Source: Ectothiorhodospira mobilis (lineage in GTDB: Bacteria > Pseudomonadota > Gammaproteobacteria > Ectothiorhodospirales > Ectothiorhodospiraceae). From it: 64,000 bases of DNA. Under the pieces are notes generated by a model. It was given only the letters and a program-made list of their open reading frames with translations. It searched no databases and was not told where the DNA came from. Position 1 is the first letter of the stretch; each line of letters begins with the position of its first letter. The stretch covers positions 1 to 64,000 of the forward strand of contig NZ_FOUO01000009.1 of assembly GCF_900114895.1 (NCBI RefSeq), read 5' to 3'. Positions 35,143 to 45,876 of the stretch are shown here, in pieces. The translations under genes were made by a program, and so were the position numbers.

Positions 35143-37455
35143 CTAGAACGAAGCGCCGATGTTGAACTGGAAGGTCTGCAGCTCATCATCGGGCTTGTCA
35201 TTTAACGCTTCGGCCAGACTGAATGTCAACGCGCCCACCGGTGAGAGCCAGGTCCAGCCCACACCCGTGGAGAAACGGATCTCACCGGCCTCGAAGTCTT
35301 CGTAGGTGGGATAGACCTGACCGGCATCCAGAAAGATGCTCATGCGCATGTTGTCCGCCTCCTGCATGAAGGGGGGCGGGAAGATGAGTTCGGCGCCCCC
35401 CAGGAGGCGGAAGTTGCCGCCGTAGGGGTCTCCTTCACTGTCCCGGGTGCCCGGTGCCCCCAGGGTGTAGTCCTCGAACCCGCGCACGGAGCGGTATCCC
35501 CCGGCGAAGTATTTCTCGAAGAAGGGCAGATCCGAGGTGTCGCCATAGGCATCCCCATAGGCCACCTCCCCGGAGAGGCGCAGGACCAGGCGCTCGCGCA
35601 GGGGTAGATAATGCTGGTTGCGGTAGCTGAGCTTATAATACTCCAGATCGCTGCCGGGCAGGGACAGGTCCAGGCCGAGCCGCTGCAGGTTGCCCTTCTC
35701 GGCGAACACCGTGCGGTTGCGGGTGTCGTGGCTCAGGCTGGCCCCCAGGGTGTAGAGCTGATAGTCATTCCCTTCCCGGTCCAGGTAGTCGAAGATCTCG
35801 TCCGGCGTGTAGTCGGAGGTGATCACGTCCACCCCCTCGATCCCCGGAGTGATGCGGAAGGTGTCGTATTCCGTCAGGGGGATGCCGTAGGAGATGTCGG
35901 CGCCGAAGCGGTCCGAGGAATAGCGGGAGATATCCGCCTCGTAGGCGTCCGTCTCGCGGTAGTAGAGATTGAACCCCCGGCTGATGCCGTCGAGGGTGTA
36001 GTAGGGATTCATGTAGGACAGGCTGTAGACGGTGTTCACCTGGCTGTTGTTCAGGGTGACGGACACGCTGTTACCGGAACCCAGGAAATTGTCCTCCGAG
36101 AGGCTCATGTTGAGCAGCACACCGTCGCTCTGGGAGTACCCGGCGCCGATCATGAAGTTGCCCGACAGGCGTTCCTCCACGGTGATATCCAGGTCCACCT
36201 GATTGGATGATCCCGGCACGCGCCGAGTCTCCACGTTCACGTCCTGGATGTAGGGCAGGCGCTGCAGGCGCACCCGGGATCGTTCCACCCGTGAGGCGTC
36301 GTACCAGCCGGCCTCCATCTGGCGCATCTCCCGGCGCAGGACCTCGTCCCGGGTTCGATCGTTGCCGTTGAAGTGGATGCGGCGCACATAGACCCGCTGC
36401 CCGGGGTCCACGAAGAAGGTTAGGTCCACCTCGCCGTTTTCCTCGTCCACCTCGGGGATGGGATTGACGTTGGCGAAGGCATACCCCTCGTCCCCCAGAC
36501 GGCGGGTCAGGGCCTCGGCGGATTCGGTCACCCGGCGGCGGGAGAAGATGTCCCCGGCCTCCACCTGCAGCAATTCCCGCAACTCGTCCTCGGCCACGAT
36601 GAGTTCCCCGGCCAGCTTCACCTCACGGATGCGGTACTGCTCCCCTTCTTGTACGTTGATGGTGACGTAGAGGTCCTTGAAGTCGGGGGTGAGGGTGACC
36701 TGGGTGGAATCCAGGTTGAAGTTGAGAAAGCCCGAATCCAGATACAGGGAACGCAGGCGCTCCAGATCCCCCGAGAGGCGCTGCTTGGAATACTGGTCCC
36801 GCCGGCTGAAGGGGTTGTACCAGGGGGCGTTACCCGATTCGAAGCGGTCCAGGATGGTCTCGTCCGAATAGGTCTCATTGCCCACCACCCGGATGTCCCG
36901 GATGCGGGCCACCTGGCCCTCGGCGATGTCGATGATCACATCCACCCGGTTGCGCTCCAGGGGTTCCACCTCCACGTCCACCTGAACGTTGTACTTGCCC
37001 CGGGCGAAGTACTGCTGCAGCAGCTCGTTCTTCAGGCGCTCCAGCACGCCCCGGTTGAACACCCGGCCCCGGTCCAGCCCCACCTGCCGCAGGGCCTCTT
37101 CCAGTTGTTCGGTCTTGATGTCCCGGTTACCGCTGATGCGGACCTCGTTGATGGCCGGCCGTTCCTCCACGCGGACCACCAGGGTATCGTCGCGTCTGGA
37201 GAGGCGCACATCGGAGAAGAACCCGGTCTCGTACAGGGTCTGGATCACCTGTGGGCTGCGGCCGGGATCGAAGGTGTCCCCCACCTTTAGGGGCAGGTAG
37301 CTGTAGACCGTGCCGGGGGTGATGCGCTCCAGCCCCTCCACCCGGATGTCGCCGATGACGAAGCGGCCCTCTTCTTCGGCGTGCAGGGAGGCGGGGGCCA
37401 CAATGGACAGGACCAGACCCGCGCCGGCGATGAGTCGTTGCACCTCAGGGGACAT
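35143..37455 (-). CDS. bamA: Outer membrane protein assembly factor BamA
   Basis: This 770-aa Omp85 protein has a signal peptide ending SLHA/EE near residue 27. Five POTRA domains follow (about 30-425; the first starts RFVIGDIRVEGLERI). A C-terminal 16-strand barrel includes GGYRSVRGFEDYTLG and ends FNIGASF with the terminal aromatic. BamA folds and inserts outer-membrane proteins. Length is close to E. coli (810). It lies 6 nt downstream of rseP and upstream of skp, in conserved order. Confidence 0.97.
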   Translation of the reverse strand: MSPEVQRLIAGAGLVLSIVAPASLHAEEEGRFVIGDIRVEGLERITPGTVYSYLPLKVGDTFDPGRSPQVIQTLYETGFFSDVRLSRRDDTLVVRVEERPAINEVRISGNRDIKTEQLEEALRQVGLDRGRVFNRGVLERLKNELLQQYFARGKYNVQVDVEVEPLERNRVDVIIDIAEGQVARIRDIRVVGNETYSDETILDRFESGNAPWYNPFSRRDQYSKQRLSGDLERLRSLYLDSGFLNFNLDSTQVTLTPDFKDLYVTINVQEGEQYRIREVKLAGELIVAEDELRELLQVEAGDIFSRRRVTESAEALTRRLGDEGYAFANVNPIPEVDEENGEVDLTFFVDPGQRVYVRRIHFNGNDRTRDEVLRREMRQMEAGWYDASRVERSRVRLQRLPYIQDVNVETRRVPGSSNQVDLDITVEERLSGNFMIGAGYSQSDGVLLNMSLSEDNFLGSGNSVSVTLNNSQVNTVYSLSYMNPYYTLDGISRGFNLYYRETDAYEADISRYSSDRFGADISYGIPLTEYDTFRITPGIEGVDVITSDYTPDEIFDYLDREGNDYQLYTLGASLSHDTRNRTVFAEKGNLQRLGLDLSLPGSDLEYYKLSYRNQHYLPLRERLVLRLSGEVAYGDAYGDTSDLPFFEKYFAGGYRSVRGFEDYTLGAPGTRDSEGDPYGGNFRLLGGAELIFPPPFMQEADNMRMSIFLDAGQVYPTYEDFEAGEIRFSTGVGWTWLSPVGALTFSLAEALNDKPDDELQTFQFNIGASF

Positions 37456-37461
37456 TCGGTT

Positions 37462-38826
37462 TCAACCCAGGATTCGCATGAAGTCGTTGTAGAGGGCCAG
37501 GGTCATGAGCATGGCGATCAGCGCCAGGCCGATGCGCTGCCCCACGGCCTCCACGGTCTCGGACACCGGGCTGCCCTTGACCAGTTCCACCGCGTAGTAC
37601 AAAAGATGGCCGCCATCCAGCACGGGGATGGGCATGAGGTTGATGATGCCCAGACTCAGGCTCACCAGTCCGAGGAAACTGAGGAAGGCGCTCACCCCGA
37701 TGAGGGCACTGGTGCCGGCGTACTCGGCGATGCTCACGGGCCCGGCGATGTTGCTCAGGGCGGCGTCCCCCGTGATCAGCCGTGCCATGACCCGCAGGGT
37801 CAGGGCAGACATCTCCCAGGTGCGGTCCAAACCCATCCACACGGCCGTGAAGGGGTCGTGACGGATCACCACCCGCATGGCCTCCGCTGCCGCCTCGTCT
37901 ACCCGGGGATAGGCGCCAATGCGGCCCACAGTCTCGCCGTTCTCCCTCACCGCATCGGTATGCAGGGTGAGATCAAGCTCGCGGCCGTCGCGCCGGATGC
38001 GCAGCTGCAGGTCCTGATCCGGGCGGGCCTGGACATAAGCCACCCAGTCGTTCCAGTCCTGCAGGGGACGTCCGTCCACCTGCAGGATGCGATCCCCCGG
38101 ACGCAGGCCGGCGCGGGCCGCCGCGCCGTCCGCCACCAGCTCCCCCAGCACCGGCTCGGACCAGGGGCGCCAGGGGCGGATGCCCAACTTGTCCAGCACC
38201 GTACCCTCGCCGGTGAGCAGATGCCGGCGTCCGTCCAGGTCCAGCAGCCGCACCGCCTCACCACCGCCGGAGGTACGCACCCGCAGCGCCAGGGAACCGC
38301 CGTCCATGCCCTCATCCAGCAGGGCCACGGCGGCCTGTTCCCAGGTACGCACCCGGGTATCCCCCACGGCCAGCAGCTCGTCCCGGGGCGCCACATCTGC
38401 CGCCGCGGCCACGGTACCGGGCTCCACGGCCCCCACCACGGGCTTCACGCCGCTCACCCCCAGGCTGTACATGAGGGCGAAGACGGCAATGGCAAAGAGG
38501 AAATTGGCCGCGGGCCCCGCCGCCACGATGGCGATGCGCCGCCCCACGGTCTGGCGGTTGAAGGCCCGGTGGCGTTCCGCCTCCGGCACCGGCGCCTCGC
38601 GCTCGTCCAGCATCTTCACGTAGCCCCCCAGGGGGATCGAGCCGAGGACATACTCGATGCCGTCCCGGCCGGCCACGCGCCGCCACAGGGGGCGGCCGAA
38701 GCCCACGGAGAAGCGCAGCACCTTGACGCCGCAACGCCGCGCCACCCAGTAGTGCCCGAACTCGTGCACGGTGACGAGGATGCCGATGGCCACCACGAAG
38801 GCGGCGATGCTCACCAGGAAGCTCAT
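37462..38826 (-). CDS. rseP: Site-2 intramembrane zinc protease RseP
   Basis: This 454-aa inner-membrane protease has the HEFGH zinc motif at residues 21-25 in the first membrane segment, two PDZ domains in the middle (for example [15 protein letters not shown]), and [14 protein letters not shown] with the second catalytic-site LDG motif. In E. coli RseP cleaves RseA to release sigma E during envelope stress. It overlaps dxr by 4 nt and precedes bamA. Confidence 0.96.
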   Translation of the reverse strand: MSFLVSIAAFVVAIGILVTVHEFGHYWVARRCGVKVLRFSVGFGRPLWRRVAGRDGIEYVLGSIPLGGYVKMLDEREAPVPEAERHRAFNRQTVGRRIAIVAAGPAANFLFAIAVFALMYSLGVSGVKPVVGAVEPGTVAAAADVAPRDELLAVGDTRVRTWEQAAVALLDEGMDGGSLALRVRTSGGGEAVRLLDLDGRRHLLTGEGTVLDKLGIRPWRPWSEPVLGELVADGAAARAGLRPGDRILQVDGRPLQDWNDWVAYVQARPDQDLQLRIRRDGRELDLTLHTDAVRENGETVGRIGAYPRVDEAAAEAMRVVIRHDPFTAVWMGLDRTWEMSALTLRVMARLITGDAALSNIAGPVSIAEYAGTSALIGVSAFLSFLGLVSLSLGIINLMPIPVLDGGHLLYYAVELVKGSPVSETVEAVGQRIGLALIAMLMTLALYNDFMRILG

Positions 38827-40028
38827 CGCCGCGTCGCACCGCCGATGCGGGTCACGGCCGCTCCCGCCGCCTCCCGTGCGGCCCGGTCCGCCTCCAGGAT
38901 CTGCGCCAGCTCCAGGGCATCCCCCCGGGGGATCCCCTCCAGGGCCGATTCGATCACCCGGGGGATGTCGGTGAAGCGGATGCGCGCCTGCAGGAAGGCC
39001 TCCACCGCCACCTCGTTGGCGGCGTTGAGGATGGCGGTGGCGGTGCCGCCGGCGCGGAAGGCCTCATAGGCCAGGCGCAGGCAGGGGAAACGGTCCATAT
39101 CCGGGGCCTCGAAGTCCAATCGCCCCACCCGCACGATGTCCAGGGGGTCCACCCCGGAGTGGATGCGCTCAGGCCAGGCCAGGGCATGGGCGATGGGGGT
39201 GCGCATGTCCGGGTTGCCCAGTTGGGCCAGGACGGAGCCGTCGCTGTAGGACACCATGGAATGGATCACGCTCTGGGGGTGCAGCACCACCTCCACCTTG
39301 TCGGGGGTGGTGTCGAACAGCCAGCAGGCCTCGATCAGCTCCAGCCCCTTGTTCATCATGGAGGCGGAGTCCACGGAGATCTTGCGCCCCATGACCCAGT
39401 TGGGATGGGCACAGGCCTGCTCCGGGGTCACCGCCTCCAGATCCTCCGCGGCATAGTCCCGGAAGGGGCCCCCGGAGGCGGTGAGCAGGATGCACTCCAC
39501 CCCCACCCGTTCCAGGCCGTCGCCGAAGTCCCGGGGCATGCACTGGAAGATGGCGTTGTGCTCGCTGTCGATGGGGAGCAGTTCGGCACCGCTTTTGCGG
39601 ATCTCGTCCATGAACAGGCGGCCCGACATCACCAGGGCCTCCTTGTTGGCCAGCAGCACCCGCTTGCCGGCCCGGGCCGCCGCCAGGGAAGGCAGCAAGC
39701 CGGCACCGCCGACGATGGCGGCCATGACGCAATGGGTCTGGGGCAGCCGCGCCACCTCCTCCAGGGCGTCGGCACCGGCCATGGCCTGGGTCTGCAGTCC
39801 GGCATCACGCAGGGCGGCGGCCAGCTCCCCCTCCCGGGCCGGATCGGCCACCACGGCGAATTCCGGGGTATGGACCCGGCACTGGGCCACCAGCCGCTCC
39901 ACGTTGCCATTGGCCGTAAGGGCCACCACCCGGTAGCGCTTGGGGTGCCGGGCCACCACGTCCAGGGTATTGACCCCGATGGTGCCGGTGGCGCCCAGGA
40001 CGGTGATGCCCATGGGGGAAGCGCTCAT
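38823..40028 (-). CDS. dxr: 1-deoxy-D-xylulose 5-phosphate reductoisomerase
   Basis: This 401-aa NADPH enzyme of the MEP isoprenoid pathway has an NADP-binding motif ([19 protein letters not shown]) and [12 protein letters not shown]. The metal/substrate residues are in [13 protein letters not shown], and [10 protein letters not shown] and [15 protein letters not shown] follow. I chose the ATG before SASPMGITV (40028), with AGAGGA about 6 nt upstream. Upstream uppS and cdsA also serve envelope lipid synthesis. Confidence 0.97.
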   Translation of the reverse strand: MSASPMGITVLGATGTIGVNTLDVVARHPKRYRVVALTANGNVERLVAQCRVHTPEFAVVADPAREGELAAALRDAGLQTQAMAGADALEEVARLPQTHCVMAAIVGGAGLLPSLAAARAGKRVLLANKEALVMSGRLFMDEIRKSGAELLPIDSEHNAIFQCMPRDFGDGLERVGVECILLTASGGPFRDYAAEDLEAVTPEQACAHPNWVMGRKISVDSASMMNKGLELIEACWLFDTTPDKVEVVLHPQSVIHSMVSYSDGSVLAQLGNPDMRTPIAHALAWPERIHSGVDPLDIVRVGRLDFEAPDMDRFPCLRLAYEAFRAGGTATAILNAANEVAVEAFLQARIRFTDIPRVIESALEGIPRGDALELAQILEADRAAREAAGAAVTRIGGATRR

Positions 40029-40136
40029 GTGAATCCTCTTCCGGTGTTCAATCGGTCGTGTCAAAGCCGGATCGCCCGGCCCTCCCCCTTGGCATTGCCG
40101 TGCCTGCCACCCCGGGGACGGGGGATCGTGAAGACG

Positions 40137-40961
40137 CTATCTTGCCACAAATCCGCCCCAGATCAGACCGGCAAGGAAGATGGGCGCGGCAGCGGTGAGG
40201 CTGTCGATGCGGTCCAGAACCCCGCCATGACCGGGCAGCAGGGTGCCGCTGTCCTTGGCCCCCGCCTCCCGTTTGAGCACGCTCTCGAAGAGGTCCCCGG
40301 CCACGGAGACCAGCACCGTGACCAGACACAGGAGTACGAAATAGACCCCCAGACGCGGGGTGACCCCCAGGGCCCACATCCCCAGCAGGGCCAGGGGCAG
40401 GGTCCCCAGGACGGCCCCCAGCAGCCCCTCCCGGGTCTTGCCGGGACTGATCTCCGGGGCCAGACGCGTGCGGCCGAAGCGCCGGCCGGTGAAATAGGCC
40501 GCGGTATCGGCGCCGGCGGTGAGCAGGATGAGATAAAGCACCAGCAGCGGCTGCACCTGGTGGAGCCATACCAGGGCGAGCCAGGCGGGGATCAGGGTCA
40601 GCCCCCCGGCCAGGGCGAACAGCAAGGGGCGCCGGGGGCCCTGCAGCAGGGGATGCCCGGGATGATAGACGGTCAGCCCCGCCACCACCAGCGGCCACCA
40701 GAGGACCGCCAGGGCCACGGGCCAGATCAGACCCTGGACGAACACCGACTGGGCACACCCCAGGGCCACTGCCCCCAGGGCGGTGACATAGAGGCCCCGG
40801 CGGGCACGGCCTTGCAGACCGCACAGGCGGCCCCATTCCCACGCCCCCAGGAGGATCACCCCCAGCATGGCGGCGGCAAAGGCCACCCCGGGCAACCAGA
40901 GCACTCCGGCCACCAGCCCGGCGGCCAGGAGCACGGCGGTGATCACCCGCTGCCTAAGCAT
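40137..40961 (-). CDS. cdsA: Phosphatidate cytidylyltransferase
   Basis: This 274-aa polytopic membrane enzyme makes CDP-diacylglycerol, the precursor of all phospholipids. There are about seven to eight hydrophobic helices. The C-terminal family signature is present as SVLKREAGAKDSGTLLPGHG followed by GVLDRIDS. It overlaps uppS by 8 nt. A 108-bp gap separates it from dxr. Confidence 0.95.
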   Translation of the reverse strand: MLRQRVITAVLLAAGLVAGVLWLPGVAFAAAMLGVILLGAWEWGRLCGLQGRARRGLYVTALGAVALGCAQSVFVQGLIWPVALAVLWWPLVVAGLTVYHPGHPLLQGPRRPLLFALAGGLTLIPAWLALVWLHQVQPLLVLYLILLTAGADTAAYFTGRRFGRTRLAPEISPGKTREGLLGAVLGTLPLALLGMWALGVTPRLGVYFVLLCLVTVLVSVAGDLFESVLKREAGAKDSGTLLPGHGGVLDRIDSLTAAAPIFLAGLIWGGFVAR

Positions 40962-41706
40962 CCCCGTTCCCCGCGATCTGTTCCTGGATGTGGCCGAATC
41001 GGCGCTGCCTGCCGGCGAAACAGGCGAAGGCCCGGTCCAGCTCGGTTTCGTCGAAATCGGGCCAGAGCACGTCGGAGAAATAGAGTTCGGTATAGGCCAG
41101 TTGCCACAGGAGGAAGTTGCTGATGCGCTTCTCCCCCCCCGTGCGGATGAAGAGATCGGGGTCCGGCAGTTGCGCCGTGGCCAGGTGCGATTCCAGCACC
41201 TGGGCCGTCACCGCCTGGGGATCCAGTTCGCCGGCATGGACGCGCTCTGCCAGACGCCGGGCGGCCTGGGTGATGTCCCAGCGCCCGCCATAGCTCACCG
41301 CCACCACCAGGTCCATGTGGTCGTTGCCCGCGGTGCGCGTCTCGGCCTCGGCCATGCGCTCCTGCAGACGTTCGGAAAAGGCGCTGCGATCACCGATGAA
41401 ACGCAGACGGATGCCCTTTTCCACCAGCTCCGGGACCTCCCGGCCGATGGAACCCACGAACAGGTCCATGAGGGTCCCCACCTCGTGGCGCGGGCGGCGC
41501 CAGTTCTCGCTGCTGAAGGCGAACAGGGTCAGGACCTGCACGCCGCGGGCGGCGCATACGCGTACGGCCGTGCGCGCCGCCTTCACCCCCTGGCGGTGGC
41601 CCTCGGTGCGCGGCCGCATGCGGGCACGCGCCCAGCGGCCGTTGCCATCCATGATGATGGCCACGTGCCGGGGCACGCCTTCGAAGCTGGAGGAGAATTC
41701 CGTCAC
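40954..41706 (-). CDS. uppS: Undecaprenyl diphosphate synthase
   Basis: This 250-aa cis-prenyltransferase makes the C55 lipid carrier for peptidoglycan and O-antigen. HVAIIMDGNGRWARARM at about 14-30 has the catalytic aspartate and P-loop-like arginines. TLFAFSSENWRRP and DLFIRTGGEKRISNFLLWQL are family motifs. It overlaps cdsA at its 3' end and follows frr by 22 nt. Confidence 0.97.
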   Translation of the reverse strand: MTEFSSSFEGVPRHVAIIMDGNGRWARARMRPRTEGHRQGVKAARTAVRVCAARGVQVLTLFAFSSENWRRPRHEVGTLMDLFVGSIGREVPELVEKGIRLRFIGDRSAFSERLQERMAEAETRTAGNDHMDLVVAVSYGGRWDITQAARRLAERVHAGELDPQAVTAQVLESHLATAQLPDPDLFIRTGGEKRISNFLLWQLAYTELYFSDVLWPDFDETELDRAFACFAGRQRRFGHIQEQIAGNGDA

Positions 41707-41728
41707 TGCCGGGACTGCGCCGCGCCGT

Positions 41729-42286
41729 TCAAACGGCCATCAGTTCCTTTTCCTTTTCCGCCAGGACCTTGTCCACCTCGGCCACGTACTGGTCCGTCAG
41801 CTTCTGGATCTCGTCCTGCCCCTTGCGTTCATCGTCCTCCGACAGGGTCTTGTCCTTGAGCAGGGACTTGAGTTCACCGTTGGCATCCCGACGGATGTTG
41901 CGGATGGCCACGCGGGCGTTCTCCGCCTCATGGCGCACCACCTTCACCAGCTCCTTGCGGCGCTCCTCGGTGAGGGCGGGCATGGGCACACGGATGACGG
42001 TCCCGGCGGTGGCCGGATTGAGGCCCAGATCCGAGTTCATGATGGCCTTCTCCACCTTGCCCACCATATCCCGCTCCCAGGGGGTCACGGTGAGGGTGCG
42101 GGCATCCTCCACGTTGACGCTGGCCACCTGGTGGATGGGCACCTCACTGCCGTAGTACTCCACATGGACATGGTCCATCAGGCTGGTGTGAGCACGACCG
42201 GTGCGGATCTTGGCCAACTCGTGACGCAGGGCCTCGATGCTCTTGCCCATGCGCGTGGCGGCGTCTTTCTTGATGGTATCCAGCAT
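41729..42286 (-). CDS. frr: Ribosome recycling factor
   Basis: This 185-aa tRNA-mimicking protein (E. coli 185) splits post-termination ribosomes with EF-G. It is marked by [34 protein letters not shown] and [20 protein letters not shown]. It starts 6 nt after pyrH, in the conserved pyrH-frr-uppS order. Confidence 0.98.
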   Translation of the reverse strand: MLDTIKKDAATRMGKSIEALRHELAKIRTGRAHTSLMDHVHVEYYGSEVPIHQVASVNVEDARTLTVTPWERDMVGKVEKAIMNSDLGLNPATAGTVIRVPMPALTEERRKELVKVVRHEAENARVAIRNIRRDANGELKSLLKDKTLSEDDERKGQDEIQKLTDQYVAEVDKVLAEKEKELMAV

Positions 42287-42292
42287 GTGGCA

Positions 42293-43021
42293 CTAACCTC
42301 TCTCGACCAGGGTCCCCACGCGCTCTCCCATGACCAGGCGCTGGAGTTCCCCTTCCTTGTAGATATTGATGACCCGAAGGGGCATGTCGTTGTCCCGGCA
42401 CATGACGATGGCGGTGGCGTCCATCACCCCGAGGCGGTGATTCAGGACCGCATCGTAGGTGAGCCGCTCGTAGCGCCGCGCGTCGGGATTCGATACCGGA
42501 TCGGCATCGTAGACGCCATCCACCTTCGTGGCCTTGATCATGACGTCCGCGTTCATCTCGATGGCCCGCAGACTGGCGGCGGTATCGGTGGTGAAGAAGG
42601 GATTGCCGGTGCCCGCGGCAAAGACCACGATCCGCCCCTTTTCCAGGTGGCGCACGGCGCGTCGGCGGATGTAGTCCTCGCACACCTGGTTGATCTTCAG
42701 GGCGGACATGACGCGGCAGAACTTGCCCACCCGCTCCAGGGCGTCCTGCATGGCCAGGCCGTTCATCACCGTGGCCAGCATCCCCATATGGTCCGCGGTC
42801 ACCCGGTCCATACCCGCCTGGGCCATACCCGCGCCGCGGAAGATGTTGCCGCCGCCGATGACGATGGCCACCTCCACCCCCAACCGGCTCAACTCCGCCA
42901 CCTCCCGGGCCACCCGGCCCAGCACCTGGGGACAGATGCCGTACTCCTGGTCCCCCATGAGGGCCTCACCACTCAGCTTCAGCAGGATGCGCTTGAAGGC
43001 GGGCCGGTTGTCGTCTGTCAT
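42293..43021 (-). CDS. pyrH: UMP kinase
   Basis: This 242-aa hexameric amino-acid-kinase fold enzyme phosphorylates UMP. It has [36 protein letters not shown], and [20 protein letters not shown]. It lies after tsf across a 94-bp spacer with strong secondary structure, which may uncouple its expression from the rpsB-tsf transcript. Confidence 0.98.
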   Translation of the reverse strand: MTDDNRPAFKRILLKLSGEALMGDQEYGICPQVLGRVAREVAELSRLGVEVAIVIGGGNIFRGAGMAQAGMDRVTADHMGMLATVMNGLAMQDALERVGKFCRVMSALKINQVCEDYIRRRAVRHLEKGRIVVFAAGTGNPFFTTDTAASLRAIEMNADVMIKATKVDGVYDADPVSNPDARRYERLTYDAVLNHRLGVMDATAIVMCRDNDMPLRVINIYKEGELQRLVMGERVGTLVERG

Positions 43022-43045
43022 GGGGTAACCTGGATGACTGGTGAT

Positions 43046-43112
43046 TCGGGACCGGGGCCCGAGGGGCCCCGGGGTGTATTGCTCGGGGGCGTCGCCCCCG
43101 GGAGGGTCCCGA
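43046..43112 (-). terminator. Structured spacer between tsf and pyrH (three-stem element)
   Basis: Outer arms 43046-43053 and 43105-43112 are perfect inverted repeats (TCGGGACC). They enclose two inner hairpins: a 9-bp stem at 43052-43060/43064-43072 (sharing two bases with the outer arm) and a 7-bp stem at 43084-43090/43094-43100. There is no T tract. Likely roles are attenuation or mRNA processing after tsf; this is inference. Confidence 0.6.
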
Positions 43113-43115
43113 GAC

Positions 43116-43994
43116 TCAGGAACCCTTGGCCTGGGCCATCACCTCTTCGGCGAAGTTCTCGGTCTTCTTCTCGATGCCCTCGCCCACCTCGTAGCGGACG
43201 AAGCGGCGCACGCGGGCACCGGCCTGTTCAAGGAGCTTGCCCACGGCCTGGTCCGGGTCCTTGACGAAGGGCTGGCCCACCAGGGTGATCTCGCTCAGGT
43301 ACTTCTTGATGCGGCCGCTGATCATCTTCTCGATGATCTCGGCGGGCTTGCCGCTCTCCTCCGCCTGGGAGCGGAAGATGGCCTTCTCCTTCTCCAGCAG
43401 CTCCTGGGGCACCTGGGTCTCGTCCACGCACACCGGATGGCTGGCGGCGATGTGCATGGCCAGGTCGCGGGCCAGGGATTCGTCGCCCCCTTCCAGCTCC
43501 ACCACCACGCCGATGCGGGCACCGTGCAGATAGTGGCCGAGGACACTGTCGGCACCGCCCACCAGCTCGAAACGGCGCACCTGGACATTCTCACCGATCT
43601 TGGCCACCAGCGCGGCCCGGGTCTCCTCCAGGCTGCCCTCCTCGCCGGCCAGGGCCATGAGGGCGTCCACGTCCGCCGGCTCATGGGCCAGCACCTGGTC
43701 CGCCACCTGCTGGCTGAAGGCCTGGAAGTTTTCATCCTTGGCCACGAAGTCGGTCTCGCAGTTCACCTCGACGATGGCGGCGCGGTGGCCGTCCCCGGAG
43801 GCGGACACCACGATGCGACCCTCGGCGGCCACCCGGTCCGCCTTCTTCACCGCCTTGGCGGCGCCGGACTTGCGCATCTGCTCGATGGCGGCGTCCATAT
43901 CCCCGCCGGCGGCGGTGAGGGCCTTCTTGCATTCCATCATGCCTGCGCCGGTGATCTCGCGCAGTTCTTTGACCATGGATGCGGAAATCTGCAT
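43116..43994 (-). CDS. tsf: Elongation factor Ts
   Basis: This 292-aa guanine-nucleotide exchange factor for EF-Tu begins with the UBA-like domain containing [20 protein letters not shown], followed by [19 protein letters not shown], the EF-Tu contact motif. The C-terminal domain is complete. It lies 81 nt downstream of rpsB, in the universal order. Confidence 0.98.
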   Translation of the reverse strand: MQISASMVKELREITGAGMMECKKALTAAGGDMDAAIEQMRKSGAAKAVKKADRVAAEGRIVVSASGDGHRAAIVEVNCETDFVAKDENFQAFSQQVADQVLAHEPADVDALMALAGEEGSLEETRAALVAKIGENVQVRRFELVGGADSVLGHYLHGARIGVVVELEGGDESLARDLAMHIAASHPVCVDETQVPQELLEKEKAIFRSQAEESGKPAEIIEKMISGRIKKYLSEITLVGQPFVKDPDQAVGKLLEQAGARVRRFVRYEVGEGIEKKTENFAEEVMAQAKGS

Positions 43995-44075
43995 TGGAAA
44001 ATCACTCCTGAATGTTCGGTTTCCCCGCCGCGCCCGGATGCCCCGGCGCGGCGGGGGATTCGGCTGGGCCGCGCC

Positions 44076-44852
44076 TTAGGACTGGGCGGCGGGGGCAGCG
44101 GCCTCACCGGCGGGTGCCGGGGCCGCGCCCTCCTCCACCTCCACGAACTCGTCGGCCGAGCCGGCGCGGGCCACGTTACGGCCCTCGTTGATGGCGTCGG
44201 CGGCGGCCGTCAGGTACAGCTGGATGGCGCGCATGGCATCGTCGTTGCCGGGGATGACGTAATCCACGCCGTCCGGGGAATTGTTGCTGTCCACCACGGC
44301 CACCACCGGGATACCCAGCTTGCGCGCCTCGCTGATGGCGATGCGCTCATGGCCCACGTCGATCACGAACATCACGTCCGGCAGGCCGGGCATGTCCTTG
44401 ATACCCCCGAGGCTGCGCTCCAGCTTCTCCATCTCGCGCACCCGCATCATGGCCTCCTTCTTGGCCAGGCGGTTGAGGGTGCCGTCCTCCTGCATGGCCT
44501 CCAGGTCCTTGAGGCGGCGGATGGACTGGCGCACCGTCTTGAAGTTGGTGAGCATGCCCCCCAGCCAGCGCTGGTTCACGTAGGGCATCTTGCAGCGCTT
44601 GGCGTGCTCCACCACCTGGTCCCGGGCGGAACGCTTGGTACCCACGAACAGGATGCTACCGCCATTGGCGGCCATCTTGCCCAGGTAGTTCATCGCATCG
44701 TTGAAGCAGGGGAGCGTCTTCTCGAGGTTGATGATGTGGATCTTGTTGCGGTGGCCGAAGATGTAGGGTTCCATCTTCGGGTTCCAGTACCGGGTCTGGT
44801 GGCCGAAATGGACACCGGCCTCGAGCATCTGACGCATGGTCACGTTGGCCAT
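44076..44852 (-). CDS. rpsB: 30S ribosomal protein S2
   Basis: This 258-aa ribosomal protein has [53 protein letters not shown] and [18 protein letters not shown]. The Ala/Glu-rich C-terminal tail is ordinary. I chose the ATG before ANVTMRQML (44852), with an AGGAGA Shine-Dalgarno 8 nt away. A promoter lies about 150 bp upstream. Confidence 0.98.
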   Translation of the reverse strand: MANVTMRQMLEAGVHFGHQTRYWNPKMEPYIFGHRNKIHIINLEKTLPCFNDAMNYLGKMAANGGSILFVGTKRSARDQVVEHAKRCKMPYVNQRWLGGMLTNFKTVRQSIRRLKDLEAMQEDGTLNRLAKKEAMMRVREMEKLERSLGGIKDMPGLPDVMFVIDVGHERIAISEARKLGIPVVAVVDSNNSPDGVDYVIPGNDDAMRAIQLYLTAAADAINEGRNVARAGSADEFVEVEEGAAPAPAGEAAAPAAQS

Positions 44853-45001
44853 GAGGATTCTCCTGTTGTGTAGGGTTGAGCCTCCATGCGCCCCGCACAG
44901 CAACCCGCTGGGGGCACCCAGCTGTACGTGTCGGCGCATGTGTGGATTCTTGGATCAAGCGTGGGCACTCCGGTCCTGCGATTTGCATGGAGCGCGGGCG
45001 C

Positions 45002-45030
45002 TTTATACCATAAACGGTCTTTCACAACAA
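45002..45030 (-). promoter_or_regulatory. Promoter of the rpsB-tsf transcript
   Basis: On the minus strand TTGTTG (45025-45030) is followed after exactly 17 bp by TATAAA (45002-45007). Transcription would start near 44995 and leave a leader of about 140 nt before rpsB. In E. coli a similar leader mediates S2 autoregulation; whether this one does is untested. Confidence 0.7.
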
Positions 45031-45101
45031 ATGCATAGCGCGGCGCGCCGGGCCCGTACACCCACCCTGCCGGCGCCTCACCGAAGGATCCCACCCCGAC
45101 G

Positions 45102-45872
45102 ATGTCCGTAACCATCAAGACCCCCGAAGAGATCGAGAAGATGCGCGTGGCCGGCCGCATGGCCGCCGAAGTCCTGGAGATGATCGAGCCCCACGTGCGC
45201 GTGGGGGTCACCACGGATGAACTGGACCGCCTCTGCCACGATCACATCGTGAACGTGCAGAAGGCCACCCCCGCCCCCCTAAACTACCGCGGCTTCCCGC
45301 GATCCATCTGCACCTCCCTCAACCATCAGGTGTGCCATGGCATCCCCGGGGAACGGCAGCTCAAGGACGGGGACATCCTCAATATCGACATCACCGTGAT
45401 CCACGAGGGCTATCATGGCGACACCAGCCGCATGTTCATGGTGGGCAAGCCTTCGGTGAAGGCGCGCCGCGTGGTGGAGGTGGCCCACGAGGCCCTGTGG
45501 CGCGGCATCCGCGAGGTGGCCCCCGGGGTGCGCCTGGGGGACATCGGCCACGCCATCCAGACCTACGTGGAGGCCCAGCGCTGCAGCGTGGTACGCGAAT
45601 ACTGTGGCCACGGCATCGGCCGCAAGTTCCACGAGGACCCGCAGGTGCTGCACTTCGGCAAGCCCGGGGAGGGCCTGGAACTGCGCCCGGGGATGACCTT
45701 CACCATCGAGCCCATGGTCAACCTGGGCAAGCGCCATACCAAGGTGCTGGCGGATGGCTGGACCGTGGTGACCAAGGACCACAGCCTGTCGGCCCAGTGG
45801 GAACACACCCTGGTGGTGACCGAGGACGGCTACGAGATCCTCACCCTGCGGTGCGACGAGCGCCCCGGCTGA
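45102..45872 (+). CDS. map: Methionine aminopeptidase type I
   Basis: This 256-aa enzyme removes initiator methionine. Metal ligands are in ILNIDITVIHEGYHGDTSR (two Asp), GHGIGRKFHEDPQ (His) and FTIEPMVNLG (Glu), plus the final Glu in QWEHTLVVTEDG. It is divergent from rpsB across a 249-bp gap, as in many gammaproteobacteria, and lies 4 nt before glnD. Confidence 0.98.
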   Translation: MSVTIKTPEEIEKMRVAGRMAAEVLEMIEPHVRVGVTTDELDRLCHDHIVNVQKATPAPLNYRGFPRSICTSLNHQVCHGIPGERQLKDGDILNIDITVIHEGYHGDTSRMFMVGKPSVKARRVVEVAHEALWRGIREVAPGVRLGDIGHAIQTYVEAQRCSVVREYCGHGIGRKFHEDPQVLHFGKPGEGLELRPGMTFTIEPMVNLGKRHTKVLADGWTVVTKDHSLSAQWEHTLVVTEDGYEILTLRCDERPG

Positions 45873-45876
45873 TGCC

